A stretch of 7,030 nucleotides of DNA, taken from positions 1 through 7,030 of the forward strand of contig CAMYMP010000636.1 of NCBI GenBank assembly GCA_947259435.1, written 5' to 3'. The stretch's first letter is position 1; each line of letters opens with the position of its first letter. The notes under the pieces are model-generated. The model searched no databases. It was not told the origin of the DNA and was given only the letters and a program-made list of their open reading frames with translations. Positions 5,853 through 7,030 of this stretch are shown in pieces. Source of the stretch: an uncultured Woeseiaceae bacterium. Lineage in GTDB: Bacteria; Pseudomonadota; Gammaproteobacteria; Woeseiales; Woeseiaceae. The position numbers and the translations under genes are program-made.

Positions 5853-5876
5853 CCTGTGTACATCGCTTCTCACAGG
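5853..5876. promoter_or_regulatory. Short inverted repeat ahead of slt
   Basis: CCTGTG (5853-5858) and CACAGG (5871-5876) are reverse complements with a 12-base spacer, 22-45 bases upstream of the slt start codon. The position would suit an operator or leader hairpin. At 6 bp per arm it is close to what chance would give. Confidence 0.2.
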
Positions 5877-5932
5877 ATAACTCAGAATCGCAGCAATGCA
5901 TTGAACTGTCACCAAATTTTGAGCCCGGCCTG

Positions 5933-7030
5933 TTAGCGAATTTGCAACATTATGGCTCTGTCGCCGCGCTGCACGAGCAGGAACAGAATCCGGTTATTTC
6001 CGGCGATCTCTCTAAGCTGCTCCAGGTCGCGCACCGGGCGCCGATTGACCTGAATAATGATGTCTCCGGCGCGCAAACCTCGCTGCGCGGCCGGGCTGTC
6101 CGCTTCGACGGCAGTGACTTCAATGCCACCCGCGCTGCTCGTGGACGACGTCGCAAATTGAGCGCCCGTCAGACCCGGATGCAAATCGGTACCAGCGCTG
6201 CGCGCGAGTTGAAGCTGACCCAGTTTCGCTGTGGTCTTGCGTTCTTTGCCGTCGCGGATATAGCCAATGCGCACATCTTCACCGGAGCCCATTAGCCCGA
6301 TCGTATTGCGAAGCTCGGACGCGTCGGTGATTCTCTTGCTGTTGACGCGAACGATGATGTCATCAACCTTAAGGCCTGCTTGTTCGGCGGCTGAACCTGG
6401 CACGATCTCCGTGATCAGGGCGCCGCGGTCAACCGATGAGTTGAGCGCTTCGGCGACTTCGGGGTCGATGGCTTGAATGGTTACGCCCAGGAGCCCACGA
6501 CGAACTTCGCCGAAGTCGAGGATCTGGCGCATGATGGACTCGGCAATCTCGGTCGGCACGGCAAAGCCGATCCCGACATTGCCGCCGGAGCGGCTGATAA
6601 TCGCCGAATTAATGCCGATGAGTTCACCGCGCATGTTTACGAGTGCTCCGCCGGAGTTGCCAGGATTGATCGATGCGTCTGTCTGAATGAAATCCTCGTA
6701 TCCATTGCGGCTGATGCCCGTGCGGCCGAGCGCGCTGACAATGCCCGAGGTTACGGTATGACCAAGGCCAAACGGATTGCCGATCGCGAGCACAAAATCC
6801 CCGGCGCGGACAGATTCTGAGTCACCGATGGGCATTTCCACGAGATTTTCTGCGTCGACTTTGATCAACGCAATATCGGTTGCCGCATCGGAGCCAACAA
6901 TCTCAGCATCCAGAATTTTGCCGTCGATCAGCGAAATTTGAATCTCGTCGGCGCCTTCAACGACGTGGTGATTCGTCAATATGTAACCGCGCGCGGCGTC
7001 AACGATAACGCCCGAGCCGGCACTGGCGAC
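5933..7030 (-). CDS. degQ: DegQ/Do-family periplasmic serine protease, N-terminus cut off
   Basis: This trypsin-like HtrA protease-chaperone degrades misfolded envelope proteins. The 365 residues in the window begin inside the protease domain (ASAGSGVIVD) and reach a natural stop at 5933; the signal peptide and about 70-90 residues lie beyond 7030. The catalytic triad is intact: His in TNHHVV (residue 22 of the visible part), Asp in TDIALIKV (52) and Ser in GNSGGAL (126). Other signatures are AIGNPFGLGHTVTSGIVSALGR, FIQTDASINPGNSGG and GNVGIGFAVP. Two PDZ domains follow, at about 177-270 (starting RRGLLGV) and 285-365 (ending VQRGDRAIMLQIR). Two PDZ domains separate it from DegS. The short linker and sequence flavour are closest to DegQ, though DegP or MucD naming is possible. 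The frame is open across the window edge, so the internal TTG at 6979 is not the start. It may share a transcript with slt. Confidence 0.92.
   Translation of the reverse strand, partial: VASAGSGVIVDAARGYILTNHHVVEGADEIQISLIDGKILDAEIVGSDAATDIALIKVDAENLVEMPIGDSESVRAGDFVLAIGNPFGLGHTVTSGIVSALGRTGISRNGYEDFIQTDASINPGNSGGALVNMRGELIGINSAIISRSGGNVGIGFAVPTEIAESIMRQILDFGEVRRGLLGVTIQAIDPEVAEALNSSVDRGALITEIVPGSAAEQAGLKVDDIIVRVNSKRITDASELRNTIGLMGSGEDVRIGYIRDGKERKTTAKLGQLQLARSAGTDLHPGLTGAQFATSSTSSAGGIEVTAVEADSPAAQRGLRAGDIIIQVNRRPVRDLEQLREIAGNNRILFLLVQRGDRAIMLQIR

Noticed and set aside
6473..6820. A 115-codon + strand frame inside the protease gene
   Set aside because: It is antisense to the HtrA catalytic domain, which has an intact triad and all family signatures. 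No motif or ribosome binding site supports it.
6977..6979. TTG at 6979 as start of the protease gene
   Set aside because: The frame is open upstream to the window edge and encodes conserved ASAGSGVIVD and GYILTNHH sequence. A start here would fall just before the catalytic His.
1..7030. CRISPR array, tRNA, rRNA, transposase or phage genes
   Set aside because: Scanning both strands showed no regularly spaced direct repeats, cloverleaf-like segments, rRNA signatures or mobile-element coding sequence.

Overview
The window looks like a chromosomal housekeeping stretch from a Gammaproteobacterium of moderate to high GC. The evidence is an Escherichia-type CCA-adding enzyme with an appended HD region, a family 1 soluble lytic transglycosylase, a DegQ-like periplasmic protease with two PDZ domains, and a COG4324-type lipoprotein metalloprotease. 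No sequence search was possible, so genus-level placement is not attempted.

Layout from left to right. Positions 1-42 may hold the last codons of a + strand gene. Positions 43-232 are non-coding and carry a strong hairpin (169-196) just past the end of the next gene. Positions 233-1231 (- strand) encode an exported protein with six HAF-like repeats; its DNA is visibly more AT-rich than its neighbours. Positions 1232-1613 are non-coding, with an inverted repeat upstream of the HAF-like gene and a REP-like palindromic element. Positions 1614-2807 (- strand) are cca. Only 28 bp away and divergent, 2836-3864 (+ strand) encodes a predicted zinc aminopeptidase lipoprotein. It converges on slt (- strand, to 5831), which is split by a frameshift near 5112 and has an uncertain 3' end. 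Upstream of slt on the same strand is the DegQ-like protease (5933 to the window edge), cut off at its N-terminus.

Functionally, three neighbouring genes act in the cell envelope: periplasmic proteolysis and quality control (degQ-like), peptidoglycan turnover (slt) and a lipid-anchored peptidase. cca matures and repairs tRNA 3' ends. I see no CRISPR array, tRNA, rRNA, transposase or defence gene, and no convincing undescribed multi-gene system. The points most worth checking are a Cca whose HD active-site dyad is missing, the broken slt reading frame, and the AT-rich repeat-protein gene bordered by hairpins and palindromic elements.
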